Positions 47,225 through 57,740 of a stretch of 64,000 bases of DNA are shown here, piece after piece. Origin of the DNA: Rana temporaria (Eukaryota; Chordata; Amphibia; Anura; Ranidae); the NCBI RefSeq assembly GCF_905171775.1, contig NC_053496.1, forward strand, positions 181,563,759 to 181,627,758. Direction: 5' to 3'. The stretch's first letter is position 1; every line of letters begins with the position of its first letter. The translations under genes were made by a program, and so were the position numbers. The notes below the pieces were generated by a model that saw nothing but the letters and a program-made list of their open reading frames with translations, was not told the origin of the DNA and ran no database searches.

Positions 47225-47340
47225 CTGTAGGAAACACACACACTGACTGAATACATTGTTTCTACGTGTTTATCAGATGATGGGGGATCTAGGTGGACCC
47301 TCCGTACTGCTCTCTCCTTTACAATAAAGTCTCCTCTTAC

Positions 47341-47503
47341 CCGGTGATGTGAGGGGTCGCCAATTCTTCATAATGACATGGATAAATTCCTTCTCGGTAA
47401 TTGGCATCATCATTTTACCTTCTTCCAGGGAAAGGTCACACTTCATATACGTTTCTTCCTTTTCTGTTCTAAACTCAACTTTTAGATCGATCATATCTTT
47501 ACC
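47341..47503 (-). CDS. Zinc-finger gene, hybrid acidic/KRAB-tail exon
   Basis: 163 nt, phase 0 in, phase 1 out (CCG G|); acceptor ttcttgatttag, donor ccgg|gtaaga. The first half (GKDMIDLKVEFRTEKEETYM, CDLSLEEGKMM) is an acidic-exon sequence; the end (WRPLTSPG) is the tail of a KRAB exon. It looks like a fusion of the two exon types that keeps the shared phases. Confidence 0.8.
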
Positions 47504-47628
47504 CTAAATCAAGAAAATGGGTTGCAAATATAAGAATTATTAATGAAAGATCACAAGGAAAGAAACATCAACTTGCAACTTGTCTTGCAATGTTGAGTCA
47601 CGTTCATGTTGTAGATGCTCCAACCAAC

Positions 47629-47726
47629 CTGGTAACAGCGCGCATAGTTGTGATCATCTAGTGCCGGATCCCGGGAATACAGAAGATGGGAAATGCTCTC
47701 TGGTGGGTTCCCATTACTGGATCCAC
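47629..47726 (-). CDS. Zinc-finger gene, single-module repeat exon
   Basis: 98 nt, phase 1 in (G|GT), phase 0 out; acceptor gttttctacag, donor accag|gttggt. Encodes one module (GSSNGNPPESISHLLYSRD, then PALDDHNYARCYQ). The conserved CPRP is changed to SISH, so it is diverged but open. Confidence 0.8.
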
Positions 47727-47840
47727 CTGTAGAAAACACACACACTGACTGAGTACATTGTTTTTATGTGTTTATCAGATGATGGGGGATCTAGGTGGAG
47801 CCTCCGTACTGCTTTCTCCTTTACAACAATGTGCACCACC

Positions 47841-47920
47841 CTACAGTTTGGGCCCCACTGTTAGCTTGGAATACAGAGCATGGGAACAGCTCTCTGGTGG
47901 GTTCCCATTACTGGATCCAC
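47841..47920 (-). pseudogene. Truncated repeat exon with in-frame stop
   Basis: Same 80-nt design as 47145-47224: acceptor kept, donor lost, TAG at the end. Confidence 0.8.
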
Positions 47921-48036
47921 CTGTAGGAAAGACACACACTGACTGAATACATAGTTTCTGTGTGTTTATCAGATGATGGGGGATCTGGGTGGACCCTCCG
48001 TACTGCTCTCTCCTTTACAATAAAGTCTCCTCTTAC

Positions 48037-48160
48037 CCGGTGATGTGAGGGGCGGCTGATTGTCCATCATGACGTCCTTGTAGAGATCCTTGTGTCCTTC
48101 TAAATACTCCCACTCCTCCATGGAGAAATAGACAGTGATATCCTGACACCTTATAGGAAC
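48037..48160 (-). CDS. Zinc-finger gene, KRAB-A-like exon
   Basis: 124 nt, phase 0 in, phase 1 out; acceptor ttgtgtgtgtcag, donor ccgg|gtaaga. Encodes VPIRCQDITVYFSMEEWEYL then EGHKDLYKDVMM and DNQPPLTSP. This matches the KRAB-A pattern (VxVYFSxEEWE..L...LYxDVM). In mammals this box recruits TRIM28 repressor complexes; whether the frog version does so is not settled by sequence. It is the first exon of the verified open frame. Confidence 0.9.
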
Positions 48161-48245
48161 CTGACACACACAATGATACAGTCACCATCCAGACACATCC
48201 CTTGTCTGTTACTGGATAATGTCCCAGAATTCCCGGCACTCTCAC

Positions 48246-48398
48246 TTCTCTTGTCTCAGTAAACTTGTTGGTGACTTTTGGAATCTTCTGCTTGTTGTGT
48301 TTTTCAGGTATACGATAGTGAGGATGTAGATGTTGTGATGTCAGATGGTCTATGAGGAAGGCTGTTGGGTGCCCATTTTGCACTAGATGGCTTTATCA
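48246..48398 (-). CDS. Zinc-finger gene, upstream exon (tentative, degenerate)
   Basis: The 3' part reads NKQKIPKVTNKFTETRE, then donor gaa|gtgaga, in phase 0 with the KRAB exon. It corresponds to the exon reading ..KILELTNKIIELLTGE in related frog proteins (recalled), with LLTGE changed. A possible acceptor (gattttgcag) ends at 48399, but that start gives in-frame stops at once and no ATG is seen, so the true 5' border or integrity is uncertain. Confidence 0.5.
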
Positions 48399-48477
48399 CT
48401 GCAAAATCCTATGTAAAATAATAACAACGGTCACTCCATCCCAACCCAGAATCCTCCTCACCTCTCCGGTCAGGTCT

Positions 48478-48670
48478 GTGTTTTATTAATAGAGATAAGA
48501 GTGATGTCATGTGACCTCCCAGAATCCTCCTCACCCCTCTCCGGTCAGGTCTGTGTTTTATTAATAGAGATAAGAGTGATGTCATGTGACCTCCCAGAAT
48601 CCTCCTCACCTCTCTGGTCAGCAGGTTGGTGATCTCCAGGGAGGAGGTTTGGATTCCCCTGACCATGCAT
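48478..48670 (-). other. Exon-like segment and 66-bp tandem repeat of its donor flank
   Basis: The minus strand reads SSLEITNLLTRE ending at 48610 with donor agag|gtgagg, matching the LTLEII.LLTGE exon of frog zinc-finger genes (recalled). The following intron start (gaggattctgggaggtcaca) is duplicated in tandem at about 48480-48607 with a period near 66 bp. The upstream exon border is not defined. Confidence 0.55.
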
Positions 48671-48953
48671 TTGCAGGAAACCCCTGGGATTCAAATGGGC
48701 ATATTCTGGGCTGAATTGGCATATGCTTTGGCCCATTACCAGATTAAGAAGAGCCAATAATGTGGGAAATGGATAACCCAGCCCCCTCATTCTAAAGGGG
48801 GCTCACAGCATCCATAGTATCAGTGTATGGGAAACGATAGGGAAAAAGATTATGCTAATTTAGGAGACTGTGCTTTACTCTTACAAATTGCGGTGGTGGG
48901 GTGCATCCTACTGTGAGATCACAAGCCCTTCACCACCACCATGTTCATAGATC
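48671..48953. repeat. Fragment of the long-unit tandem repeat
   Basis: ggataacccagccccctc, ggagactgtgctttactc and ccaccaccatgttcatag correspond to parts of the units at 430-2610. Confidence 0.6.
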
Positions 48954-49023
48954 TTCAAAGCGGAGTTCCGCCGAAATTTTTTTAATTTCAAAGTCAGCAG
49001 CTACAAATACTGCAGCTGCTGAC

Positions 49024-50250
49024 CAGAGGCGTTGCTAGGGGGGTGCGGGGGGTGCGGTCCGCACCGGGTGACACCCGCTAGAGGGGTGACACCATCCCGA
49101 CGAAGTTACACAGCGATGCGCTCCTGTCCGGCCAGGTTCTTGGCACCCGCCTGCACTCCTGCAGCATCGCTCGCTGCCGCCTGTTACACTAGAGCCGGGG
49201 AGGAGCCGCCTAGGAAAAGCTTTTCATCCCCGGCTCTACTGTAACAGGCGGCAGCGAGTAATGCTTCGGGAGTGCGGGCGGGTGCCTGAGAACCTGGCCG
49301 GACAGGAGGAGCGTGTCTTAAAGGTCAAGAGTAGGAGCCTGGCAGGAGGGGCAGGTCTTGCACTGCATTAAGCTGCGCTGTATCTGAGGTTTGTGTTCGG
49401 AGGGGTGAGTGCTATATATACAGGAAGGGGGATGGGTGTCTGTGCTGGCCTGGAAAAGGGAAGACCTGCACCCACCTGCACTCCTCTGTACTACCCACCT
49501 GCACCCTGAACCCACCACCCACCTTCATCTACCACCCACCTGCACTGTGCACCCATCCCTCTGTACCCCCCTGCACTCACCTGCACCCTGCACCCACTCA
49601 GCACCCTGCACCCTGCCCTCTGTACCCACATGCACCCTGCACCCACCTGCACTCTGTGCCCACCTGCATTCTTCGCCCTTCACCCTGCACCCACCTGCAC
49701 TCTGTGCCCATCTGCACCCTGAACCCACCTGCACCCACCACCTACCTGCACTCTGTACCTACCTGCACTCTGCACTCACCTGAACCCTGCCCTCTGTACC
49801 CCCTTGCACCCTGCATTCTGTACCACCTGCACTCTGCACCCACCACCCACCTGCACTCTGTACCTACCTGCACTCTGTACCCACCTGCACCCACCACCTA
49901 CCTGCACCCACCACCTACCTGCACCCTGCACTCACCTGAACCCTGCCCTCTGTACCCCCCTGCATTCTGTACCACCTGCACTCGGCACTCTGTACCCACC
50001 TGCACTCTGCACCCACCTGAACTCTGCACTCTGCATGTAGCACCCTCATGATATTTAATGACCCTTTAGGACCCTCCCACACCCAGTTGCTGTGGCACGC
50101 TCAACCCACCCCCCTACTTTGGGGGAAGGTGTGGTGCGAGGTTGAGTTCCTGCACCTTTTCCCTGAAAAGAATGCCCTGGGTGACCTGAGGGTGGGGGGT
50201 GACACCATGTTTCACCGCACCGGGTGACACCAACCCTAGTGACGCCACTG
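49024..50250. mobile_element. hAT element with perfect 8-bp target duplication
   Basis: The ends CAGAGGCGTTGCTAGGGG and CCCTAGTGACGCCACTG are inverted. CTGCTGAC flanks both sides (49016-49023, 50251-50258). No transposase frame; the centre is a minisatellite. Confidence 0.92.
49480..50045 (+). repeat. cctgcacccacctgcactctg minisatellite
   Basis: Irregular 11-13-bp words (ctgcacccac, ctgcactctgta) form larger blocks; two about 120-bp blocks recur (49690-49800, 49830-49960). Cysteine/proline-rich frames are an artefact. Confidence 0.9.
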
Positions 50251-50689
50251 CTGCTGACTTTTAATATTAGGACACTTACCTGTCCAGGGCAACCGCAATG
50301 TCGGCACCCAAAGCCAATCTGTCCCTCTGATCTTGGGTGGAGGCACCGCCATCTTCGGTAAGGGAATAAGGAAGTGAAGCCTGGCTCCCTACTGCGCATT
50401 CGCGAGTCGTGCTGTGCGATCCCACTGCTTCCTGCTGTCTTCTGGGACCTGTGTGTCTCCCAGAGAACAGTGGGGAAGACGAAGTAGGCGCTGGACGTGG
50501 CATAGGTCGCCAAGGCGACTTATGCCTGAAAGTGGGAGCAAATACCTGGATTACACAGGTATCTGCTCCCTCCTCCCGACTAAAAGGTGTCAAATGTGAC
50601 AACGGAGGAAAGGGGGGGGGGGGGGCTTTCCGAAAAGCGGAAGTTCCATTTTTGGGTCGAACTCGGCTTTAATTACCCCAAAAGTCCTT

Positions 50690-51369
50690 GGGCCAGATTC
50701 ACGTAGAATCGCGGTGGCGTAACGTATCCTAGATACGTTACACCGCCGCAATTTTTCATCGCAAGTGCCTGATTCACCAAGCACTTGCGATGAAAACCTA
50801 CGCCGGCGGGCCAATTCAAATGGGCGTGTGCCATTTAAATTAGGCGCGCTCCTGCGCCGGACCTACCGCCCATGCTCCGTTTCCAAACTCCCGCCGTGCT
50901 TTGCGCGAAGTGACGTCATTTTTTTGAACGGCGTCGCGCGTAGCGTAATTCCGTATTACGCAAACGACGTTATTTTTTAAATTTCGACGCGGGAACGACG
51001 GCCATACTTTATACAGCAATACGATTGCTGTGTAAAGTTAAGGCACCAAAAAAAACGACTAACTTTGCGACGGGAAACTAGACTAGCGGCGACGTAGCGA
51101 ACGTGAAAAACCGTCGGGGATCGCCGTAACTCCTAATTTGCATACCCGACGCTGGTTTACGACGTGAACTCCCCCCAGCGGCGGCCGCGGTACTGCATCC
51201 TAAGATCCGACAGTGTAAAACAATTACACCTGTCGGATCTTATGGCTATCTATGCGTAACTGATTCTATGAATCGGTCGCATAGATAGAACAACAGATAC
51301 GACGGCGTATCAGGAGAAACGCCGTCGTATCAGGAGAAACGTCGTCGTATCCCTTTTGTGAATCTGGCC
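50690..51369. mobile_element. CpG-rich palindromic MITE (GATTCA family), copy e
   Basis: Ends GGGCCAGATTCACG and gtgaatctggccc; internal gcgtaaccgattc-like and cgtcgtatc words; adjacent to the Kolobok-like element. Confidence 0.85.
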
Positions 51370-51539
51370 CCTTATTAGGACTATTAGGACTATTGGTATC
51401 ACCCCCTTCTCTGCTTTTTTATTTTTGTGTGTTCTTAATATCCATTTTTTTTTTTACTATTAGTTTATTACATGGTTGATGTGAGGGCAGCTGTCGCCTT
51501 TTTTTTATTTATTTTTTATTTTTACATAACATCAAATTG

Positions 51540-52110
51540 CAGACCTAAACCTATAATAAAGTTGGCTTTTGTTTCATAGGGTCTTTTTTTTAGTTTATCG
51601 TTTAATTTTGGGTTTATTTTTGGTCTTTCTTGTAAGTTAATGGGGATTTTCTTTAGGTTTGGGGTGTTCAGATACAGAAGGAAAGAGGTTTTTAGCTTTT
51701 ATATTATATAGGATGTCTGTCACATCATCTCCTGGAGATAAAAGACGTCACGGTGACTATGGAGGAAGAGGACGGACATGACAGGGGGGGTTACAGGGTG
51801 TAAATAGAAAATAAGATCTTATTACCTCCTCTGCTGCCAGTTCCAGCTACGTAGCTTCTCTATTTCCTCCCCGTGACTTCCTACTTATATCTGACATCAC
51901 TTCCTGTCTGACCTGTCATCACTTCCTGTCTGCACCTGACATCATTTCCTTACTGCACCGTCATCACTTCCTGCCTGTTCCTGACATCACTTCCTGTATC
52001 TCAGATCACGTCCTGCGTACGTTCTCTGCTAAAGTCGATGAGATCGCCACCTGCTGGACAACTTGCAAATTGTGACTGAGAAATGATCGGACAAATGTTG
52101 TAAGGTTCGA
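51540..52110 (+). promoter_or_regulatory. Module A-like segment 5 with ETS/CRE-like motif array
   Basis: Diverged module A: ataataaagttggcttttgt, cttttatattatatagga, atggaggaagaggacggaca (51760), cttattacctcctctgctg. Then five ACTTCCTG-type motifs, most directly after TGACATC (51880-52010), and gagatcgccacctgctggac. Such ETS plus CRE-like combinations suit a TATA-poor promoter. It would lie upstream of the plus-strand zinc-finger gene; function is inferred. Confidence 0.45.
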
Positions 52111-52784
52111 GAGCATTGGAAAGTCCGACGTTCAGACGCATGTTAGGTAAAACAAACTGTTAGCTCATCCCTAAGGCCCCCTACTAACACTCTTGGAGGG
52201 GATGATAAGGGTCTATATACAAGTGTAGCGGCCTGCTACTTTTATAGCTGGCGCTGTCTTAAATTTAGAGGGTAGTCAGAGATTTAAATACCTCTGACTG
52301 TATTGTTTTACCAAATTTGGGCCTCTTTTCTATTGAAAAGCCTGTGGCGTGCATAACACAACCCAAAAACTTCACCCGGTGCAGGAAAAAATGTGCACAC
52401 ACATAAAGAGTGATACACAAAAAACTGTGACGGGTGCATCGTCAAATGGTCCTCCGGAAAAGGGCCCAACCCTGATTCCCCGGGGCGTTAGGCTCCTGGC
52501 AGGGACTGAGGTAATCTGTGGTCCATGCAGACGAAGCCGACACGGACCCAACTTCCTTGGAGGGTCTGCCGAAACAGAACCCTCCTCTGTGAGGCTCCCC
52601 CGAAGGGAGACCCCATGAAAGCAGGCGAACTAAGCCAGAAGGCCATGTCCACCCACTCCCAAGACGTTCAGGGCTGGCCCGAGGACCGGCACCCTACTTA
52701 TCACACACAAGGTGTACAAAATTGCACCAACAAAAAAAGACATAAAGTGACACACACGGAGTAAAATAAAAAAGAAGGATGTGT
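52111..52784. other. Unassigned, possibly retroelement-derived
   Basis: No domain recognised. tgtagcggcctgctacttttatag at 52225 resembles the TGTAGCG start of the LTR-like element at 54696, which may hint at an LTR fragment. Confidence 0.3.
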
Positions 52785-52935
52785 ATTGTCATGATTGCCC
52801 ACTTGTTGTCCCATGTATTTTCATGATTGCTGAAATGTCGCCCCATGTATTGTCAAAATAGCTCACTTGTTGGCCCATGTATTATGATTGCCCGCTTGTT
52901 GCCCCGTGTATTGTCATGACTGCCCACCTTAATCT
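52785..52935 (+). repeat. ~37-bp tandem repeat, four copies
   Basis: cccatgtattgtcatgattg, cccacttgttg-type units at about 52785, 52822, 52860 and 52895. Confidence 0.88.
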
Positions 52936-53460
52936 GTGTAATTAATATGTGTTCAGTTTAAAAGGGATGAGGTGGCAACCCTTAGACTCCTTCTAATACT
53001 CTCACTACTCCAGTTCCAGCAATGTCTCCTCTACTACCTGACAACGGTTCTCCGGTCAGGAGTACCTTGTTTATACGCTTACATCACTTCCTGTGCCCAC
53101 CTTACACCACTTCCTAGGCCCACATTACATCACTTCCTGTGCCCACCTTACACCACTTCCTAGGCCCACATTACATCACTTCCTGTGCCCACCTTACACC
53201 ACTTCCTAGGCCCACATTACATCACTTCCTGTGTCCGCCTTATATCACTTCCTAGGCACACATACATCACTTCCTGTGCCCACCTGACATCACTGCCTGT
53301 GTCCGTCCTATACAACTTCCTAGGCACGCAATACATCACTTCCTGTGTCCAGCTTACCTCACTTCCTGTGTGTGGTCCACACAACCTGGTGGACGATATG
53401 CAAATTATAACTAAGAGATTATTAAAGCTGATCTCCAAGTTTCATTTAATTTTGAAAATA
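52936..53460 (+). promoter_or_regulatory. Module A-like segment 6 with 13 x 23-bp ETS-like sites
   Basis: Between about 53081 and 53385 thirteen 23-bp units alternate tacatcacttcctgtgcccacct and tacaccacttcctaggcccacat types, giving a 46-bp higher-order period. Each keeps CACTTCCT (GGAAG on the other strand, an ETS core). It ends accacacaacctggtggacgat, the module A signature. A homotypic binding array is inferred. Confidence 0.5.
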
Positions 53461-53989
53461 CTTTGTTAGGACCAAGCTGGTCCAAACAACTATTTACCTC
53501 AGTAAGGGTAGATTTAGATGTGGGTCTCAATCTACATCTCCTCCGAGGCGCCGAAAAAAAAGAAAACCAATGCAGCCATCATATCTAATGACTGGTAAGC
53601 TGTAATATATTACATATTATTATATATTCTATTATTATTTTTGAGGGGGATAGTAAAAATGCATCTCAACTGTGAATTTTTACAGCCTCCCCCCCTCCCC
53701 AACCGCATGTCTAAATGACGCCCGACAGTTGCAGCGTCTCTCAGGGCTGTACGATCTGTGTTTATTCTTTGCTACATATATTATACAGCCCTGTATTCTG
53801 CAGAAGAACTTCCGGTCCCACTCCCGGAGGAAAATAGAGTCGGCCCGAGCGCTTCTCCGCCATTCACAGGAAGCTTTGTATTCTATGCATGGATGCAAAG
53901 CAACGTCTGGCTGAGACGGAGTTCATCATATCACCAGACCACCTGACAGGATCAGTAGAGATTCTTTTAATGAAAGTTTTAAAATGACA
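53461..53989 (+). other. Unassigned; CpG-containing block at 53800-53920
   Basis: gaagaacttccggtcccactc, cggaggaaaatag and ccattcacaggaagctttg carry further ETS-like cores. Could be a 5' UTR/promoter piece of the plus-strand gene; no splice donor convinces me. Confidence 0.3.
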
Positions 53990-54160
53990 CAGGACAGTAA
54001 AGGGTTAATGTATGGTGGATAGGGGAGGATAGTAAAGAGTTAAAGCCCTGTGGATAAGAGGGGGCAATAAAGGGTTAACGAAGGGTGGATAGGAGAGGAT
54101 ACTAAAGGGTTACATGTGTGGTGGATGGGAGGAGGGCAGTAAAGGGTTAGTGTAGGGATC
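53990..54160 (+). repeat. Minisatellite G, short copy
   Basis: About five units of ggtggataggagaggatagt, aaagggttaa. Same family as 55840-57480. Confidence 0.85.
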
Positions 54161-54450
54161 GGCTGTGAGCACAAAGTGACTACAAGAAAATGGCGGGAGG
54201 GTGTGGTTATATGACACTCCTCATCTATCCAGTCCCCTAGAAGCCATGTTTGATCCTGGTACTGCCCATAGTGAGTGGTTAAAGGTCACATGATGGAACG
54301 GGGCAGGATTATGGATGCCTATAGATTAGAAGTTGCTGATCAGTAATTGTGTTCTTTCGGTCTTTTCATTGTTGTGTGTAGAGATCCTTCGTAATGTCCT
54401 CCACCTTCCACTAGATGCCCCTTTAAGAGTCCATACACCATCATTGGGTC
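54161..54450 (+). repeat. Duplicated segment, copy 1 (matches 57490-57740)
   Basis: actacaagaaaatggcggga, gtgagtggttaaaggtcaca, tgatggaa, then gtaatgtcctccaccttcca, ctagatgcccctt are repeated at 57490-57740, each preceded by minisatellite G. Hence array plus flank were duplicated together. Candidate 5' flank of the plus-strand gene. Confidence 0.75.
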
Positions 54451-54695
54451 GCAGGTGTGATAGGGTGACCAGACATTCCTAGTTTCTGGGCACAGTCCCG
54501 GAATTGAGGACACTGTCCTCAGAGCCAGTCTGTCCCTGGATTTGTCCCCAGATTGCAGTGGCATGGGGGGGCATCTGGTACTCTTGCCCCGGGTGCAACA
54601 TTTGGGGGGGGGGGGCACAAAATCATTACTGTGCCCCCCAAGTGTGCTGTGTTGCCCCTCCCACCCATGGATTTCTGTGGTCCAGTCTGTCCCCC
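54451..54695. other. Dispersed-repeat-like spacer
   Basis: gatagggtgaccagacattc is a phrase common to old vertebrate DNA elements; a G-run lies near 54605. No gene seen. Confidence 0.4.
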
Positions 54696-55613
54696 TGTAG
54701 CGCTACCCCCGGAGGAGCCGCTGGTTAGATTTGGGATCGGCATATTTAAGTTACCTCTGTGATGTGTCTAGGGGTAATGATGGTTGTGAGAGCAGTGACG
54801 GAATGTCCAGACAGTTGGTTGACGTTTTTCAATGCTTTATTTCTGGTCCAACACGACCAACAGTCAACTAGAGGTAGACAGCATAGGTTGGTGAAAAGAA
54901 GAATAAACTTCGCAGATCCAGGCTATGGATAGGGAAGCAGTCCTGCCTCCAATAATTGTCACGTGGCCACTCCAGCCGGAGTGGGTAAAGTGCCCCTGGA
55001 CAGGCCTCTCTCACAGGCCTGGCAGCCAGAGCGTCACTTAGAACTTCTGGGAAGGAACAAGTCTCTGCCACAGACTTGACTCTAATAGAATTAGGATTTA
55101 AGGATGAACAGCACAACTCGCTTGGGATCTTCTCAATAGAGATGGGGGACCCAGTAAGTCACTGGGGCCCCTTTACAGCATCAGATGCTCCGGGCCATGA
55201 GGGCCCAGAGTCAGGAACTCCGCGTAGCACGTGCGCCCCGGCCTGGTAGGTCATATCGCCGGGACCCGTGATGTGCGCACACCCTAAAGGTGGGTGCCGC
55301 ACCTGGAACCAAGAACCAGCGAAAAACCCTGAACAATTGTCTCCGCCACAGAAATACCCCTCCCCAGCATGCTCCGCGAGGGAAAACTCCTCCAATTGGC
55401 TGCTGGGGAGAAGCGCCTCTGCCCGCACCCCTCTGGCGCCACCTGCCGCCCAGAGATGGAACTACATCTCTGGAGCACAGAATGACCCACAAGACAGTTC
55501 AGGACTGGCGACAGCTGAATTTAGCAAATCAAAATGAATAGGAGCAAATAACTCTCCCATTCCCCAACTAAATTTAACCATAGCACCTGTACTGAAAAGT
55601 ACACAGGCGCTAC
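54696..55613 (-). mobile_element. Putative solo LTR
   Basis: 918 bp starting TGTAGCG and ending CGCTACA (TG...CA with a short inverted repeat), flanked by CCCC on both sides (low-complexity, so weak). The minus strand carries AATAAA near 54840, suggesting minus orientation. No internal coding region. Confidence 0.5.
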
Positions 55614-55839
55614 ACCCCATTAACCCCTCTAGTGCAGGGGGCCCGTGTATTGTAAGAACGGTGAATGGGAGGGGCGGTTCAGAGCATATGGCGGCTATTG
55701 GAGAAGCTCTTGGCAGGGGATACTGAGGTGCGGCTGGGTGTCGGGAACAGTACCTGGTGCTGGGCAGAGCCCTGCTCCAATGGACTATTATGAAAGCCAT
55801 GGAGAGGTGAGCAAAATCAACCGATCTACACTGTTCACA
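55614..55839. other. Unassigned spacer
   Basis: Short, no recognised feature; ctccaatggactattatgaaag and flanking text are unique here. Confidence 0.35.
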
Positions 55840-57480
55840 TAGGGGAGGGGTGTGAGTAGTGCAGGAATCAGGTAGGTCAGTATAGTGGCCAGTATAGAAC
55901 TCAGGTAGGTCAGTTTAGTGGTCAGTATAGGAATCGGGTAGGTGATCAGTGAGTCAGTGTAGGAATCAGGTAGGTCAGTGTAGTGAATTTACGTTGTATG
56001 GGAGGGGACAGTAAAGGGTTACTGTATGGTGGCTGGCGGGGGCAATAAAAGGTTAATTTACATTTGGAGGGGGGCAGTAAAGAGTTGGATAGAAGGGGGG
56101 AAGCAAAGAGTTAATCTACTTTGGAAAGGAGGGGGCATTAAAGGGTCAATTTACGTTTAATGGGAGGGGGGCAGTAAAGAGCTCATTTACGTTGGATGGG
56201 AGGGGGCAGTAAAGAGTAAATTTGCGTTGGATGGGAGGGGGCAGCAATATTTAATTTAATGGGGCTAGGAAAGGGTATCGTGGATGTGAGGGGGGGGCAA
56301 TAAAGGATTAATGTATGTTGGACAGGAGGGGGCAGTAAAGGGTTAATGCACGTTAGATGGGAGGGGGGAGTAAAGGGTTAATTTACAGTGAACGGGAGGG
56401 GGCAGTAAAGGGTTACTGTATGGTGGCTGGCGGGGGCAATAAAAGGTTAATTTACATTGGTTTGGAGGGGGGCAGTAAAGAGTTGGATAGAAGGGGGAAG
56501 CAAAGAGTTAATCTACTTTGGAAAGGAGGGGGCATTAAAGGGTCAATGCACGTTAGATGGGAGGGGGGCAATAAAGGATTAATGTATGTTGGACAGGAGG
56601 GGGCAGTAAAGGGTTAATGCACGTTAGATGGGAGGGGGGGGGGTAAAGGGTTAATTTACAGTGAACGGGAGGGGGCAGTAAAGGGTTAATGCACGTTAGA
56701 TGGGAGGGGGGAGTAAAGGGTTAATGCACGTTATATGGGAGGGGGGAGTAAAGGGTTAATGTACGGTGAATGGGAGTAAAGGGTTCAATTACGTTGAATG
56801 GGGGGGGGGCAGTAAAGGGTTAATATACATGTAAGATAGACAGGAGGGGGCAGTAAAGGGTTAATGCACCTTGGATAGGAGGGGCAGTAAAGGGTTACTG
56901 TATGATGGCTGGCAGGGGGGGGCAGTAAAAGGTTAGTTTATGTTGGTTTGTCTGGGGGGGGGGTAAAGAGTTGGATTGAAGGGGGCACCAAAGTGTACTT
57001 TGGATTGGAGGGGGCATTAAAGGGTCAATTTGCATTTAATGGGAGGGGACAGTAAACAGTTAATTCACGTTTAATGGGAGGGGGCAGTAAAGCGTTAATT
57101 TATGTTGGAAGCGAGGGGGCAGCAATGTTTAATTTAATGTGGCTAGGAAGGGGTAATAAAGAGTTACTGTATCGTGGATGTGATGGGGGCAATAAAGGAT
57201 TAATGTACATTAGATATGAGGGGGGGGGGGAGAGTACGGGTCAAATTACATTGGATGTGGGGGGGGGCAGTAAAGGGTTAATGTACATGTACGTTGGACA
57301 GGAGGGAGGAGTAAAGGGTTCATGTACATTGGATGGGAGGTAGGAAAGAGTTAATTTACCTTGACTGGAAGAGGCCCGTAAAGGGTTAATGTAATTATGG
57401 ATAGGACGGGGTAACAAAGGGTTACTGACTGTACATGGGGGGGCAGTAAAGATTTAAAGGTGGTGGTTAGGAAGGGTGCA
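55840..57480 (+). repeat. Minisatellite G, long array (~35-45 bp units)
   Basis: About 40 units of ggatgggagggggcagtaaa, gggttaatgtacgtt with variable G-runs. Larger blocks recur (56000-56140 resembles 56400-56545; 56280-56400 resembles 56570-56680). Confidence 0.93.
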
Positions 57481-57489
57481 GTAGATCTC

Positions 57490-57740
57490 CTCCAAAAGAC
57501 TACAACAAAATGGCAGGGTGTGGTCACATGACACTAGAAGATAGTTCCTCTATCTGGTCCCCCGGTGGCCATGTTGGATTCTGGTCTTGCCCACACTGAG
57601 TGGTTAAAGGTCACATGATGGAAGTGGGCGGGATAATGGCTGCTTATAGATTGAGTGAAGTTGCCGGTCAGTATATTTGTTCTTCAGTCTCTCCATTTCT
57701 GTGTGTAAAGGTTCTCCATAATGTCCTCCATCCCCCCACT
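57490..57740 (+). repeat. Duplicated segment, copy 2 (matches 54161-54450)
   Basis: See copy 1. aacaaaatggcagggtgtgg, gtggccatgttggattctgg, gagtggttaaaggtcacatg, ataatgtcctccatcccccc. Confidence 0.75.

Larger units (their letters stand above)
48959..50668. mobile_element. Kolobok/T2-like element carrying a nested hAT
   Basis: Opens AGCGGAGTTCCG after TCAA (mutated TTAA) and closes gaactcggct before TTAA (50669-50672). The original element is 48959-49023 plus 50251-50668; the middle is the hAT insertion. Confidence 0.75.

Noticed and set aside
49409..50051. Cysteine/proline/threonine-rich frames (124-131 codons)
   Set aside because: Encoded by a ctgcaccc minisatellite inside a hAT element.
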